Source of the DNA: Corynebacterium rhinophilum
Lineage (GTDB): Bacteria > Actinomycetota > Actinomycetes > Mycobacteriales > Mycobacteriaceae
Assembly (NCBI RefSeq): GCF_030227225.1
Contig: NZ_JASPHQ010000001.1
Coordinates: 304,100 to 368,099 of the forward strand
Direction: 5' to 3'
Length of the DNA stretch: 64,000 bases
The position numbers and the translations under genes were made by a program. The notes beneath the pieces are model-generated. The model was given only the letters and a program-made list of their open reading frames with translations, did not search any database and had not been told where the DNA came from. Each line of letters opens with the position of its first letter. Within the stretch, counting starts at the first letter, position 1. Below, piece by piece: positions 48,433 to 58,288 of this stretch.

Positions 48433-50370
48433 ATGGCACATAACTCCACGGCCCCAGCAAGCTGCCACAGTACCTCTAGTATGCGGATAGCGGCGGAAGG
48501 CACGCCAGTCCTGGCACTGGTGGGCGCGCCCAACTCCGGAAAATCCACCCTCTTTAACGCCTTGACCGGCGCGAAGGTCCAGACTGGCAACTGGCCGGGC
48601 ACCTCCGTCGAGGTCAGCCGCGGGCTCTGGAATGCGCAGCCAGAGGCTTTCGACATCATCGACCTGCCCGGCGCCTATTCCCTGGACCCCATGAGCCCGG
48701 ACGAGGCCTTTACCAAGCAGATGCTCATTGACTGCCCAGCGGACGAGCGCCCCGATGTCGTCGTGGTCCTCGTGGACGCAACGGCCCCGGCCCGCGGGCT
48801 CAACCTGGCGCTGCAAATCGCCGCCGAGCCGTACCGCGTCATCCTCGGCGTGACCAAGGAAGATATGGCCGAGCAGCAGGGCATTAGCATCGATACTGAT
48901 GCGCTCTCCCGCGCTACCGGCATGCCAGTGGTCAGCGTTAATGGACGGCGCCGGCGCAACCTCGACGGGTTGGAAACCACCGTGGCGCAGGCCATGCGCG
49001 CCGAGCCAACCATCATCCGCCAGGATTCCGGCCTGGACCAGCGCTTTGCGGATCTCGATGCCGCCGAAAAAGCCGCGGTCCACCGCGTAGAGGTAGGTGA
49101 GACCCTCCCCCAACGCGTCGACCGCGTGGTGCTGCACCCGGTGGTGGGCCCACTGCTCTTCCTCGCGGTGATGTGGGCGGTCTTCTTCATCACCACCACG
49201 GTGGCAGGGCCCATGCAGGACGGGCTCGAGGACCTTATTACCGGTCCGGTCTCGGACGCGGCCCGCGCCGGGCTGGAAGCCATTGGCCTCGACCATTGGC
49301 TGATTACGGGCCTGCTTGTCGATGGCCTCATTGGCGGCGTCGGCATGGTCCTGACCTTCGCCCCGCTGCTGGCGCTGATGTTTCTGTGCCTGGCCGTGCT
49401 GGAGGATTCCGGCTACATGGCCCGCGCGGCGGTGGTCACCGATAGGGTGATGCGCTCGATTGGCCTGCCCGGCAAGGCCTTTATCCCCATCGTGGTGGGC
49501 TATGGCTGCAACGTGCCAGCGATTTCGGCCACGCGCGTGCTTGGCGATGTCCGCCACCGCATCCTTACCTGCCTGCTCATCCCGTTTACTTCGTGCTCGG
49601 CGCGGCTCATCGTCTTTATGATGCTGGCGCAGGTCTTCTTCCCCGATCACGCCGGATCGGCCGTCTTTGGCATGTACGTCTTATCCATCGCCTTGGTGGT
49701 TGCCGTGGGCCTGACGCTGCGGAAAACGGTCTGGCGCGCCATGCCGTCCGAGGCGCTCGTAATTGACCTTCCTTCGTATCAGCTGCCCACGCTCAAACTA
49801 TCGGTCTCGGTTATGTGGGTGCGCTTGAAGGGATTTCTTCACACCGCAGGCGGCATCATCGTGGCCACGGTGGTGGTCATTTGGCTGCTCATGTCCATCC
49901 CAGTTACCGGTGGGCATTCCTTTGACGAGGAAGCCGTCCCGCCGGAGGACTCGGCGTATGGCGCGGTTTCAAAGGCGATATCCCCGGCCTTCGCGCCGGC
50001 AGGCTTCGATTCATGGTCCCTGACCGGCCCGCTGGTTACCGGCTTCGTGGCGAAGGAAACGCTGATTTCCACCTGGGCGCAGACCTACGCCGTCGATGAC
50101 GTCACGGATGCTGATCCTGAGGAGCAGGCCGAGTCTTCGCTGGCCGATCACATCCGCAGCGATTTCGATGCCGCCTCCGGTGGGCACGGGCTGGCCGCGG
50201 TGTGGGCGTATATGGTCTTTCTCTTGGCCTATACCCCGTGCGTGGCTACGGTGGCCGCGCAGCGGCGCGAAATCGGCTGGAAGTGGACGCTCATCGGCTT
50301 TGTACTGCAGCTCGTCACGGCTTGGGTCTTGGCAGTCGGCGTCTTCCAGGTGCTGAGGTTATTCCTATGA
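48433..50370 (+). CDS. feoB: FeoB, ferrous iron transporter with GTPase domain
   Basis: 645 residues. The N-terminal G domain has G1 ALVGAPNSGKSTLFNALTG, G2 near GNWPGTSVEV and G3 DLPGAYSL. The G4 position reads TKED rather than the usual NxxD, a variant worth noting but common enough. The membrane part has the Gate domains with GVGMVLTFAPLLALMFLCLAVL, GYGCNVPAISATRVL and VTGFVAKETLIST. Imports Fe2+ under low oxygen or acidic conditions. ATG 48433, coupled to feoA; ends with an ATGA overlap with feoC. Confidence 0.95.
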   Translation: MAHNSTAPASCHSTSSMRIAAEGTPVLALVGAPNSGKSTLFNALTGAKVQTGNWPGTSVEVSRGLWNAQPEAFDIIDLPGAYSLDPMSPDEAFTKQMLIDCPADERPDVVVVLVDATAPARGLNLALQIAAEPYRVILGVTKEDMAEQQGISIDTDALSRATGMPVVSVNGRRRRNLDGLETTVAQAMRAEPTIIRQDSGLDQRFADLDAAEKAAVHRVEVGETLPQRVDRVVLHPVVGPLLFLAVMWAVFFITTTVAGPMQDGLEDLITGPVSDAARAGLEAIGLDHWLITGLLVDGLIGGVGMVLTFAPLLALMFLCLAVLEDSGYMARAAVVTDRVMRSIGLPGKAFIPIVVGYGCNVPAISATRVLGDVRHRILTCLLIPFTSCSARLIVFMMLAQVFFPDHAGSAVFGMYVLSIALVVAVGLTLRKTVWRAMPSEALVIDLPSYQLPTLKLSVSVMWVRLKGFLHTAGGIIVATVVVIWLLMSIPVTGGHSFDEEAVPPEDSAYGAVSKAISPAFAPAGFDSWSLTGPLVTGFVAKETLISTWAQTYAVDDVTDADPEEQAESSLADHIRSDFDAASGGHGLAAVWAYMVFLLAYTPCVATVAAQRREIGWKWTLIGFVLQLVTAWVLAVGVFQVLRLFL

Positions 50371-50627
50371 GCCCTACAGACAAGGTAAAAGAAGCGATCC
50401 GCGGCGGTCACTCCACCCCCGCGGATATCGCCCGCGCGACGGGATTAGGGCAGGGGACGGTGGAAGTAATCCTCGCACATTTGGAGCACAGCGCGCAGCT
50501 CGTGCGCGAATCGCTGTCCTCGTGCCCCACGGGCGGTTGCGGAAGCTGCTCGCACAGTGACGGCTGCTCCGGCGCCGAGGGCGGGCGCCGTGAACCGGTC
50601 CTATTGAAGCTTTCGGCCCGCCCTTAA
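50367..50627 (+). CDS. feoC: FeoC-like small winged-helix protein with Cys cluster
   Basis: 86 residues from ATG 50367, overlapping the feoB stop (ATGA). The N-terminal half is a small winged helix ([35 protein letters not shown]), then a Cys-rich loop [15 protein letters not shown] typical of FeoC proteins that may bind an iron-sulfur cluster. In its family FeoC interacts with FeoB and may regulate it. Ends four bases inside the convergent hisN. Confidence 0.85.
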   Translation: MSPTDKVKEAIRGGHSTPADIARATGLGQGTVEVILAHLEHSAQLVRESLSSCPTGGCGSCSHSDGCSGAEGGRREPVLLKLSARP

Positions 50628-51406
50628 TCCTGCAGCATCTGCAAAGCGGCCTTGTGCAGGCGGCCATTGGAGGCAATGGCTGATCCGCCGTGCGGGCCAG
50701 GATTGCCGGAAAGATCCGTAAACGTGCCGCCTGCCTCGGTCACCAGCAGGGAAGGGGCGGCGAGATCCCAGAGGGAGACCTCCGGCTCGGTGGCGATATC
50801 GACGGCGCCTTCTGCCACGAGGCAGTAGGACCAGAAATCGCCGTAGCCGCGCAGGCGCCACGTCTTATCCGTGAGGTTGAGGAATTTATCGCGCAACCCT
50901 CGCTCGGACCAGCCGGTCAACGAGCTCATGGCTAGGGAAGCATCCCCAAGTTTTTCGATCTGGGAGACGTGCAGGCGCTTTGGCTCGCCGCCAAAGACAC
51001 GGTAGGCACCGGCGCCCTTAGCCGCATACCAGCGCCGGCGCAGGGCAGGGGCGGAGACCACGGAGACGACCGGTTCGCCGTCCTCGAGCAGGGAAATAAG
51101 CGTGGCCCATACCGGCACGCCGCGCACGAAGTTCTTTGTGCCATCGATGGGATCGATGACCCACTGGCGGCCTTCGTAGCAGGCCTGGCCGCCGAATTCT
51201 TCGCCTAAAACCTCATCGCGCGGGCGGGAGCGCTTCAGCGAATCGCGGATGTGCTTCTCGCAGTTCAGATCCGCATCCGACACCGGGGTCAGGTCCGGCT
51301 TTTCCTTCACGGAAAGGTCGGTGGCTTCGAAACGGTGCATCGTGACCACATCGGCGTGACCGGCTAACTCGAGCGCGAGACCTAAGTCTTCTTTGAATTT
51401 ACCCAC
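50624..51406 (-). CDS. hisN: Histidinol-phosphate phosphatase of IMPase family
   Basis: 260 residues. Inositol-monophosphatase-fold phosphatase for the L-histidinol-phosphate step of histidine synthesis, as established for C. glutamicum HisN. Metal-binding motifs: [38 protein letters not shown] and [17 protein letters not shown]. It is convergent with feoC by 4 bp and overlaps impA by 8 bp on the minus strand. Assignment over other IMPase paralogs rests on the genomic context (adjacent impA, prfB). Confidence 0.88.
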   Translation of the reverse strand: MGKFKEDLGLALELAGHADVVTMHRFEATDLSVKEKPDLTPVSDADLNCEKHIRDSLKRSRPRDEVLGEEFGGQACYEGRQWVIDPIDGTKNFVRGVPVWATLISLLEDGEPVVSVVSAPALRRRWYAAKGAGAYRVFGGEPKRLHVSQIEKLGDASLAMSSLTGWSERGLRDKFLNLTDKTWRLRGYGDFWSYCLVAEGAVDIATEPEVSLWDLAAPSLLVTEAGGTFTDLSGNPGPHGGSAIASNGRLHKAALQMLQD

Positions 51407-52226
51407 GGAGCCATTCCTCCATTTGTTGAACTACTTGTTTATTTCCGGCCAAGCACCACTCGACGCCACCGGCTTCTATCTTGCGGGCCGCACCACCGGC
51501 GGCCTCAATGAGAGCCTTGCCGGGGAACCAATCCCAATCTGCTACCGAGTGCTGCATCCAAGCGCCCCACGTACCTTCTGCCACGGAGGCCAAGTCCACC
51601 GAACCGGCACCAAGCATACGGACTGTAGCAAAGTTTTCGGTTACCCGCTGCCATGCAGCACGAATTTCTGGATCCGCGAGCGACGTGGGGTGCAGGTAGG
51701 ACGAGAGCGAGATCTCCTCCGCGGGCTTATCTGCCAGCTTGGCGACGTCCTTGCCATCCAGCGAGGTGGGGTAGTCGCGCCCGCCAAACCAGGTATAGCC
51801 CATGGCGGGGCGGTGGACGGCGCCGAGGGCGACCCCGGAGGCATCGGTAAGCGCGAGCGCTGAGCACCAATAATCGGAGCCGGAGGTGAAATTATAGGTG
51901 CCATCGACCGGATCGATGACCCAATTGCGCCCGGACTGGGACTCGCGGGCGGTGCCTTCTTCCCCCACCAAGCCGTCCTCGGGGCGCACGGCCTCTAGCA
52001 CGCCGGCGACGAAGCGCTCGGCGGCGCGGTCAGCATCCGTGACCACATCAGAAATAGAGGTTTTCTGCTCAACCGAGACGCCCATCTCGCGCAAGCGCCA
52101 AGCCAAGCGTCCGGCGTTATACACAAGCGCCTGCGCCAAATGGGCATCCCCATCGTCTGCATGCGCGACAATAAACGTTTTGATGACCGCATCGATCATC
52201 TCCTGCAAGCTTGGCTTTTGATCCAT
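51399..52226 (-). CDS. impA: Inositol monophosphatase family protein
   Basis: 275 residues from ATG 52226 ([14 protein letters not shown]). The start is preferred because GACAAT on the minus strand ends seven bases upstream, fitting a leaderless transcript; ATG 52235 or GTG further up are alternatives. Motifs: [43 protein letters not shown] and [17 protein letters not shown]. Dephosphorylates inositol phosphate or related sugar phosphates; in corynebacteria inositol supplies mycothiol and phosphatidylinositol, so such a role is plausible. Confidence 0.85.
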   Translation of the reverse strand: MDQKPSLQEMIDAVIKTFIVAHADDGDAHLAQALVYNAGRLAWRLREMGVSVEQKTSISDVVTDADRAAERFVAGVLEAVRPEDGLVGEEGTARESQSGRNWVIDPVDGTYNFTSGSDYWCSALALTDASGVALGAVHRPAMGYTWFGGRDYPTSLDGKDVAKLADKPAEEISLSSYLHPTSLADPEIRAAWQRVTENFATVRMLGAGSVDLASVAEGTWGAWMQHSVADWDWFPGKALIEAAGGAARKIEAGGVEWCLAGNKQVVQQMEEWLRG

Positions 52227-52295
52227 GCACACCATTGTCACCCTAAATCCCACCAATGGCTAATTCTGTGGGGTAGGTGGGTAAGATTGGGCCCT

Positions 52296-53399
52296 ATGCG
52301 TCCCGAAGTAATCACACGGCTCAAGCAATTGGACACCACCCTGACCACTATTGAAAAGGTCATGGATCCGGAAGCCTTGGCTGCGCGCATTCGGGAATTA
52401 GAAGCCCAAGCTGGGGATCCCTCGCTGTGGGATGACCCCGAGCACGCACAGAAGGTCACCTCTGAGCTATCAAGCGCGCTAGCAAAGGTCCGCAAACTGG
52501 AGTCTTTGCGCGGGCGCTTAGATGATATGCCGGTGATGTACGAGCTCGCGGAGGAAGAAGGCACCGTCTCCGTTGCCGATGAAGACCTCGCTGAGCTGGA
52601 AAGCGCCATCGAATCCCTCGAGGTAACCACCATGCTCTCCGGGGAATATGACCCGCGCGAGGCCGTGATCAATATTCGCTCCGGAGCCGGCGGGGTAGAC
52701 GCTGCCGATTGGGCGGAGATGCTCATGCGCATGTACACCCGCTGGGCTGGAAAGCACGACCATAAGGTGGATATTTACGATATTTCCTATGCCGAAGAAG
52801 CGGGCATTAAATCCGCCACCTTTGTAGTGCATGGGGAATACATGTACGGCCAACTTTCCGTGGAACAGGGCGCGCACCGCCTCGTGCGCCTTTCGCCCTT
52901 TGATAACCAGGGCCGGCGCCAAACCTCCTTTGCAGAGGTTGAGGTCCTTCCCGTGGTGGAGCAAACGGACCACATCGACGTGCCAGATAACGAGGTGCGC
53001 GTGGATGTGTACCGTTCCTCTGGCCCCGGTGGACAGTCAGTCAATACCACCGATTCCGCGGTGCGCCTGACCCATATCCCCACCGGCATCGTGGTCACCT
53101 GCCAGAACGAGAAGTCGCAGATCCAAAACAAGGCTTCTGCCATGCGGGTTTTGCAGGCAAAGCTTCTGGAACGCAAGCGCCAGGAGGAGCGGGCGGAGCT
53201 CGATGCGCTCGGCGCCGGCGGCAATGCCTCCTGGGGCAACCAGATGCGCTCTTATGTTTTGCACCCGTACCAAATGGTCAAAGACCTGCGCACCAATTTT
53301 GAAATGGGCGATCCCTCCAAGGTGCTCGATGGGGACATCGATGGTTTCTTGGAAGCCGGCATCCGGTGGCGGATACAACAAGAGCGCGGCGAGGATTAA
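52296..53399 (+). CDS. prfB: Peptide chain release factor 2
   Basis: 367 residues. Recognises UGA/UAA with the SPF motif ([10 protein letters not shown]) and triggers peptide release with GGQ in [16 protein letters not shown]. No programmed frameshift: the frame is continuous, as in actinobacteria. ATG 52296 is preceded by TAAGAT (52282-52287) at leaderless spacing; the longer upstream frame would overlap impA. Same neighbourhood as C. glutamicum prfB-ftsE-ftsX, but separated from ftsE here by abgT. Confidence 0.96.
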   Translation: MRPEVITRLKQLDTTLTTIEKVMDPEALAARIRELEAQAGDPSLWDDPEHAQKVTSELSSALAKVRKLESLRGRLDDMPVMYELAEEEGTVSVADEDLAELESAIESLEVTTMLSGEYDPREAVINIRSGAGGVDAADWAEMLMRMYTRWAGKHDHKVDIYDISYAEEAGIKSATFVVHGEYMYGQLSVEQGAHRLVRLSPFDNQGRRQTSFAEVEVLPVVEQTDHIDVPDNEVRVDVYRSSGPGGQSVNTTDSAVRLTHIPTGIVVTCQNEKSQIQNKASAMRVLQAKLLERKRQEERAELDALGAGGNASWGNQMRSYVLHPYQMVKDLRTNFEMGDPSKVLDGDIDGFLEAGIRWRIQQERGED

Positions 53400-53420
53400 A
53401 CTCAACCGCGCTCTGCAGGC

Positions 53421-55043
53421 TTAAGCCGGGTAGTGCATCGGGGCGCCCGGCCCGAGCGGGATACCCAGCAGGTACCACACGATAAAGAAGATGAACCAGC
53501 CAACAATCATGGCGATGGAATACGGCAGCGCCAGTGACATCAGCGTGCCAACGCCCGCCGGCTTGTAGTAGCGCTGCAGGAAGGTCAGTGCCAAGGCGAA
53601 GTACGGCGACATCGGGGTGATGATATTTGTCGGCGAGTCACCGATACGGAAGAGCATCTGGGAAACCTCCGGGGAGATGCCCACGTACATCATCATCGGG
53701 ACGATCACCGGCGCCATCAGTGCCCACTGCGCGGAACCTGAGGTAATGAACAGGTTGAGAACTGCCACCATGGCCACGAGCGCGGCGAACATCAAGATGG
53801 GCGGCAGCGACCAAGCCTGCAGCAGCTCAGAGCCCTTAATCGCGGTCCAGACACCGAGGTTGGACCACTGGAACCACGCCAAGAACTGGGCGACGGCGAA
53901 AAAGAGCACCAGCATGGGAACCAAGGTCTTAATGCCTTTAGCCATGAAATCTGGCACGTCCGAGGCGGACTTTAGCGTGCCGGCGTAGATGCCGTAGACG
54001 ATGCCGCAGACCAAAAAGGCCAGGGCAATGGGAACCGCAATCGCGCTAATCAGCGGCGATTCCATGAAGCTATCTTCTTGGCTAGCGAGCGGGGAGCCCG
54101 GGATGAAGAGCAGGGCGAAGAATCCCGCGAGGAAGATAAGTAACGCGATACCAGAGGCGGCCAAGCCCTTTTGCTCCTCCGGCTTTACCCGCAGCTCTTC
54201 TTCTTCCTCGAAATCAACGTCGCTTTCCTCGCCGTCCTCGTCTGCGTCGTTATCGGCACCGGCGGCCTGGGAGAAGGAGACTTCCTCGTAATTAATCTTG
54301 TCGTGGTTGACCAGATCGCGGGCCTTTTTCACCATGAACCATTCCGTAACGGCGGTGATGATAAGGGACAGCACGATGGCGGATGGGATGACAAAGAAGA
54401 TATTGGCCAGCGGGCTGACTTCATAAGCCTCATCCACAAACTGTGCGGCAGGAGTGGAAATACCGGCCAGCAGGAGGTCAGTGATGTTGAGGATCAGCGA
54501 GGCGTTGAAGCCTGCCGAGGACGCTGCAAAGGCCACCATGGCACCCACGATGGGGGAGCGGCCCACCGAGTGGAAGGCCATCGCGCCCAGCGGGATGAGG
54601 ATGACATAAATGGCATCCGAAGCCACGGAACCAGTCACGCCGGCCAGCGCGACGATGAAGGTAAGGAACTTTGGGCTGACCTTGGTCACCATGGCGCGCA
54701 CGAGCGCGGACAAGAGCCCAGACTGCTCGGCGACGGCCACACCCAGCATCACGGCAAGGATGACGCCCAATGGTGGGAAGCTCGTGAAATTTTCCACCGC
54801 ATCCGTGACCATGCGCGAGATATTTTCGGTGGTCAGGAGGGATTCAACCTCGATGGTATCGCCGGATTTGGGATCCTCGGCGCTCATGCCAATCAGATGG
54901 CCAATCCAAGAGGTAATGGCGACGTTTATCGCGAGGATGACGAAGAGCCAGAAAGGATCGGGGAGTTTATTGCCGATCTTTTCTACGGTGCCTAAAAAGC
55001 CGCTAGCTTTCTCCGGTTTTTCTTTGGTTTTAGTCTCGGCCAT
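53421..55043 (-). CDS. abgT: AbgT-family transporter
   Basis: 540 residues with about eleven helices. Family blocks: NKLPDPFWLFVILAINVAIT, the SGLLSALVRAMVTKVSPK helix hairpin, GSVASDAIYVILIPLGAMAF, AASSAGFNASLILNITD and PVIVPMMMYVGISPEVSQ. AbgT proteins import p-aminobenzoyl-glutamate or export sulfonamides/other folate analogs. A cytoplasmic acidic loop of about 25 residues (DNDADEDGEESDVDFEEEEE) is unusual. It is inserted between prfB and ftsE on the opposite strand, with a Ser/Cys-poor, basic N-terminus. Confidence 0.9.
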   Translation of the reverse strand: MAETKTKEKPEKASGFLGTVEKIGNKLPDPFWLFVILAINVAITSWIGHLIGMSAEDPKSGDTIEVESLLTTENISRMVTDAVENFTSFPPLGVILAVMLGVAVAEQSGLLSALVRAMVTKVSPKFLTFIVALAGVTGSVASDAIYVILIPLGAMAFHSVGRSPIVGAMVAFAASSAGFNASLILNITDLLLAGISTPAAQFVDEAYEVSPLANIFFVIPSAIVLSLIITAVTEWFMVKKARDLVNHDKINYEEVSFSQAAGADNDADEDGEESDVDFEEEEELRVKPEEQKGLAASGIALLIFLAGFFALLFIPGSPLASQEDSFMESPLISAIAVPIALAFLVCGIVYGIYAGTLKSASDVPDFMAKGIKTLVPMLVLFFAVAQFLAWFQWSNLGVWTAIKGSELLQAWSLPPILMFAALVAMVAVLNLFITSGSAQWALMAPVIVPMMMYVGISPEVSQMLFRIGDSPTNIITPMSPYFALALTFLQRYYKPAGVGTLMSLALPYSIAMIVGWFIFFIVWYLLGIPLGPGAPMHYPA

Positions 55044-55151
55044 AGTATCGGCACTTTCTGTCGATCGGGTCGGGCATCATTGCGCACCAGATTTTGTGTT
55101 CTAGACTACACTACTAAATAGCGTTCACAGGTTGCTGTCAACTTTGGTTGC

Positions 55152-55163
55152 TACAGTGGCGGG
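55152..55163 (+). promoter_or_regulatory. Candidate -10 box for leaderless ftsE
   Basis: TACAGT (55152-55157) lies six bases before GTG 55164, and no ribosome-binding site intervenes. Confidence 0.35.
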
Positions 55164-55862
55164 GTGATTACTTTCAATAACGTGACTAAGGTGTATTCCG
55201 CCCAGTCCCGCCCCGCGCTCGATGGGGTGTCTTTTGAGATTGCGGACGGTGAGTTTGCCTTCCTCATCGGCCCTTCAGGGTCCGGAAAGTCCACCTTTCT
55301 AGAGCTCATGGTGCGCTATAGCAATGTGACCTCAGGCGATATTTACTTCGGCGATTTTCACGTCAACGAGCTAAGCGGCAAGGATATCAACGCCCTGCGC
55401 CAATCCATTGGTTACGTATTCCAGGATTTTCGGCTGCTGCCCAAGCTGAACGTGTACCAGAATGTGGCGTTTGCCCTGGAGGTCATCGGCAAGAGCAAGC
55501 ACCGCATCTCCACCGCGGTGCCGCAGGTACTGGAGATGGTGGGCCTAGAAAACCGTCATCACGCGATGCCACACGAGCTTTCCGGCGGTGAGCAGCAGCG
55601 CGTGGCCATCGCACGCGCCTTGGTTAATCGCCCGAAGCTGCTGCTTGCCGATGAACCCACGGGCAACCTCGATCCCGCCACCGCCGACGGGATCATGGAC
55701 TTGCTGCTGCGCATCAACAAACGTGGCACCACCGTCGTGATGTCTACGCACAATTCCCGCGCCGTGGATAAGGCGAAGAGGCGCGTGCTGGAATTGCGCG
55801 ATGGCACGCTCGTTCGCGATGAACACAACGCCGCCTATTCGGCGCAGGAGGAGCAGGCATGA
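55164..55862 (+). CDS. ftsE: Cell division ATP-binding protein FtsE
   Basis: 232 residues. ABC ATPase of the FtsEX complex that controls peptidoglycan hydrolases at division. Walker [16 protein letters not shown], signature [15 protein letters not shown], Walker [15 protein letters not shown] and [14 protein letters not shown] start 55164. Overlaps ftsX by four bases (ATGA), ensuring coupled synthesis. Confidence 0.97.
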   Translation: MITFNNVTKVYSAQSRPALDGVSFEIADGEFAFLIGPSGSGKSTFLELMVRYSNVTSGDIYFGDFHVNELSGKDINALRQSIGYVFQDFRLLPKLNVYQNVAFALEVIGKSKHRISTAVPQVLEMVGLENRHHAMPHELSGGEQQRVAIARALVNRPKLLLADEPTGNLDPATADGIMDLLLRINKRGTTVVMSTHNSRAVDKAKRRVLELRDGTLVRDEHNAAYSAQEEQA

Positions 55863-56761
55863 AGCTAGGATTCATCTTCCGCGAGGCCAGCAAGGGCTTG
55901 GGTCGCAACCTGACGATGACCATCGCGATGATCATTACCACGGCCATTTCTGTCGGCGCCGTGGTTGCCGGCATTATGGTCACCAACCTCACCAAGGATA
56001 CGAAGGAAATCTACTTGGACCGAGTGGAGGTTATGGTGCAGCTCAACGAGGATATTTCCGCCACGGATCCAAACTGCACCACTCCTGCCTGCGCGGATTT
56101 AAAGGAACAGCTGGAATCCGATAGTTCTGTAGAGTCCGTGGAATTTCGCAACCGGGAGGCCTCCTACGAGCGCTTCCGCGAGCTATTCCAGGACACCGAC
56201 CCGGTGATGGTGGAACAAACCTCGCCGGATGCGCTTCCCGCAGCGTTGCACGTGCGCCTCGTTGACCCGGAGGAAGCCTCCGCCATCGATGCCGTGCGGG
56301 ATAACCCGGCGGTAGAAGAGGTCGTGGATCAGCAAGAGGAGGTGCGTGAAGCGGCAAGCAACCTCGATTCCATCCGCGCCGCCACCTTCATCGTGGCCAT
56401 CGTGATGTCCATTGCAGCTATCTTCTTGGTGGCCAATATGGTGCAAATCGCCGCCTTCCACCGCACCCGTGAGACCGAAATCATGCGCATGGTGGGCGCC
56501 TCGCGCTGGATGACGCAGGCGCCATTCGTGGTAGAAGCCGTGCTCGCCTCCCTTATCGGTGTGGTTCTTGGCGGCGCTGGGCTGCTCGTGGCGAAATCCC
56601 AAGTGATCGATCCTGCGCTACAGGGCCTGTATGAATCGCAGTTGCTGGCACCGATGAAGTCCAGCGATCTGTGGATTGCACTGCCGCTGGTGGGGCTGCT
56701 CGCTTTGGCGGTTACCGCTGCCACCGCGCAGATTACCCTGCGTTCTTATGTCCGCCGCTAA
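55859..56761 (+). CDS. ftsX: Cell division protein FtsX
   Basis: 300-residue permease-like partner of FtsE. TM1 near residues 20-42 ([20 protein letters not shown]), a large extracytoplasmic loop that in the family contacts cell-wall hydrolases (with a Cys pair NCTTPAC), then three further helices ([60 protein letters not shown]). Confidence 0.95.
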   Translation: MKLGFIFREASKGLGRNLTMTIAMIITTAISVGAVVAGIMVTNLTKDTKEIYLDRVEVMVQLNEDISATDPNCTTPACADLKEQLESDSSVESVEFRNREASYERFRELFQDTDPVMVEQTSPDALPAALHVRLVDPEEASAIDAVRDNPAVEEVVDQQEEVREAASNLDSIRAATFIVAIVMSIAAIFLVANMVQIAAFHRTRETEIMRMVGASRWMTQAPFVVEAVLASLIGVVLGGAGLLVAKSQVIDPALQGLYESQLLAPMKSSDLWIALPLVGLLALAVTAATAQITLRSYVRR

Positions 56762-56766
56762 GCCGT

Positions 56767-56796
56767 TTGCCGGGTGTGGTAAACGAGCAGTACACT
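56767..56796 (+). promoter_or_regulatory. Promoter of smpB
   Basis: TTGCCG (56767-56772) and TACACT (56791-56796) with 18-bp spacing; transcription would begin just before ATG 56806. Confidence 0.5.
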
Positions 56797-56805
56797 GAGG
56801 CAATT

Positions 56806-57309
56806 ATGGCTAAAAAGGGCAAGAAGAATAAGAAGGCGGCTTCCGGGGACGCTACGCTTGCGACCAACCGCCGGGCCCGGCACGACTATAAGATCCTCGA
56901 AGAATTCGAGTGTGGCATCGTCCTGCTCGGCACGGAGATCAAATCCCTCCGGGAGGGCAAAATCTCGCTCAATGATGCCTTCGCCACCATTGATAATGGC
57001 GAGGTGTACCTGCGGAATTTACACATTCCGGAGTATTCGATGGGGTCCTGGACCAACCACAGCCCGCGGCGCACCCGCAAGCTCTTGCTGCACCGCCGGG
57101 AGATCGACAAGCTTTACGGGCAGGTGCGCAATGGCAATAAAACCCTGGTGCCGCTCAAGGTGTACCTCAAAAATGGGTACGCGAAGTTGTCGCTGGCGCT
57201 CGCGCAAGGTAAGCAGGATTATGACAAGCGCGAAGACATCAAGCGGCGCGACCAGAACCGCGAAATCACCCGCGAGCTCGGCCGCCGCGTGAAGGGGATT
57301 AATGCTTAA
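56806..57309 (+). CDS. smpB: SsrA-binding protein SmpB
   Basis: 167 residues from ATG 56806 (MAKKGKKNKKAASGD). OB-fold RNA-binding protein that delivers tmRNA to stalled ribosomes. Signatures: ATNRRARHDYKILEEFECGI, LLGTEIKSLREGKISLNDAF and the C-terminal basic tail KREDIKRRDQNREITRELGR that enters the decoding centre. ssrA itself lies 424 bp downstream. The frame continues upstream to 56671 but the extension overlaps ftsX. Confidence 0.97.
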   Translation: MAKKGKKNKKAASGDATLATNRRARHDYKILEEFECGIVLLGTEIKSLREGKISLNDAFATIDNGEVYLRNLHIPEYSMGSWTNHSPRRTRKLLLHRREIDKLYGQVRNGNKTLVPLKVYLKNGYAKLSLALAQGKQDYDKREDIKRRDQNREITRELGRRVKGINA

Positions 57310-57667
57310 AACGGTAAAGGTTCACGATGCTGTCAAGGGTGAAGACTCCATTTCCGGGACGGGCGTTTTGGTAGACCGCCTGTGGCCGCGGGGCATCGCC
57401 AAGGCGGACCTGGACTATGACGAGTGGTTCAAGGACGTGGCCCCCAGCCCCGAGCTGCGCAAGTGGTGGAGCCATGACGCGGATTCCTTCGAGGAGTTTT
57501 CGCGCCGCTACCGCGCCGAGCTCGATGATCGCGAATCCGAAGAGCTCACCCAGTTGCTCTCCTTGGCAAAAGAGGGGGACCTGACGCTGCTCTTTGGCGC
57601 CGCCGACCGCAAGATTAACCACGCGGTGGTCTTAAAAGAGTGGCTGGAAGAGCACTTGGAGAAATAG
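57302..57667 (+). CDS. DUF488 family protein
   Basis: 121 residues, overlapping the smpB stop by 8 bp. Contains the family mark GVLVDRLWPRGIAKADLDYD and WWSHDADSFEEFSRRYRAEL, then LLFGAADRKINHAVVLKEWL. DUF488 proteins are small and of unknown function, often linked to metabolism of modified nucleotides or stress, without proof. Overlap implies co-translation with smpB. Confidence 0.88.
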   Translation: MLKTVKVHDAVKGEDSISGTGVLVDRLWPRGIAKADLDYDEWFKDVAPSPELRKWWSHDADSFEEFSRRYRAELDDRESEELTQLLSLAKEGDLTLLFGAADRKINHAVVLKEWLEEHLEK

Positions 57668-57733
57668 AAGCGTCTGCGGTAGTGTTGGAACAACCGTAGG
57701 GAATGATGCACTATCCCGTCCCTACAGTGCTAT

Positions 57734-58115
57734 GGGGTTGATTTGGTTTCGACTTCGTACACTGCGCCAGGGGAAGCGTGCCGGTGAAGGCTACCGACCA
57801 CCGTTTAAGCGTCGTAGCAAACAAATAAACGCAGAGAAGAACTCTCAGCGTGACTACGCCCTCGCTGCCTAATTACAGCGACGCGTGTCTGTCAGCCTAG
57901 GTTTCGTTCCTGACCTAGAACCTGGCATCGACTAAGGAACTTGCCGTCTGGCTGTGTCATCAGGGCCAGATGGGACTCTTACTGGTGACTGGGCCCATCA
58001 TCCGGTACGAGTTCGCCCGAACCGGAGGGCCGAGCAGAGATCATGTGCGAACTGCGCACGGAGAAGCCCTGGCAAGGTGACGAAGGACCCGGGTTCAAGT
58101 CCCGGCAACTCCACC
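57734..58115 (+). ncRNA. ssrA: tmRNA (ssrA)
   Basis: Starts GGGGTTGATTTGGTTTCGAC and ends in CAACTCCACC, pairing as tRNA-like acceptor. The final A of the CCA is not encoded (ACCG). The tag frame is 57831-57872: GCA resume codon, then peptide AEKNSQRDYALAA and TAA. The T-arm GGGTTCAAGTCCC is intact. It rescues stalled ribosomes together with smpB located 424 bp upstream. The 3' end doubles as an element integration site (see repeats). Confidence 0.96.
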
Positions 58116-58124
58116 GAGAGCCCC
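58091..58124 (+). repeat. Left attachment-like repeat: 3' end of tmRNA
   Basis: 34 bases covering the tmRNA T-arm, acceptor 3' strand and GAGAGCCCC. A copy with 31 of 34 identities lies at 58910-58943, exactly 819 bp downstream. This is the pattern left by site-specific integration at ssrA. Confidence 0.75.
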
Positions 58125-58157
58125 TCACCTGCATTTGCAGGTGAGGGGCTATTTTTA
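58119..58157 (+). terminator. Terminator after tmRNA
   Basis: AGCCCCTCACCTGC and GCAGGTGAGGGGCT form a 14-bp stem, followed by ATTTTTATT. Confidence 0.88.
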
Positions 58158-58288
58158 TTCCGTATCAGTCATCGTGACTACTTGATCGGGGTACCAGATG
58201 AAAAACTTGTTAAACTCACGAACGTGAACACTTCCACGTTGTGTCAGCAGAGATAGGTTGCACGACCTCGACTAAGAGAAGGTGAAGC

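Noticed and set aside
48106-49650. Long minus-strand frame opposite feoB (about 514 codons)
   Set aside because: Shadow of feoB codon usage; no start signal, no family, and low-complexity His/Gly/Arg product.
52296-52400. Programmed frameshift in prfB
   Set aside because: The prfB frame is continuous from the start codon; no internal stop exists.
54171-54995. Plus-strand frame opposite abgT
   Set aside because: Antisense of a membrane protein gene; Gly/His/Asp-rich and not plausible.
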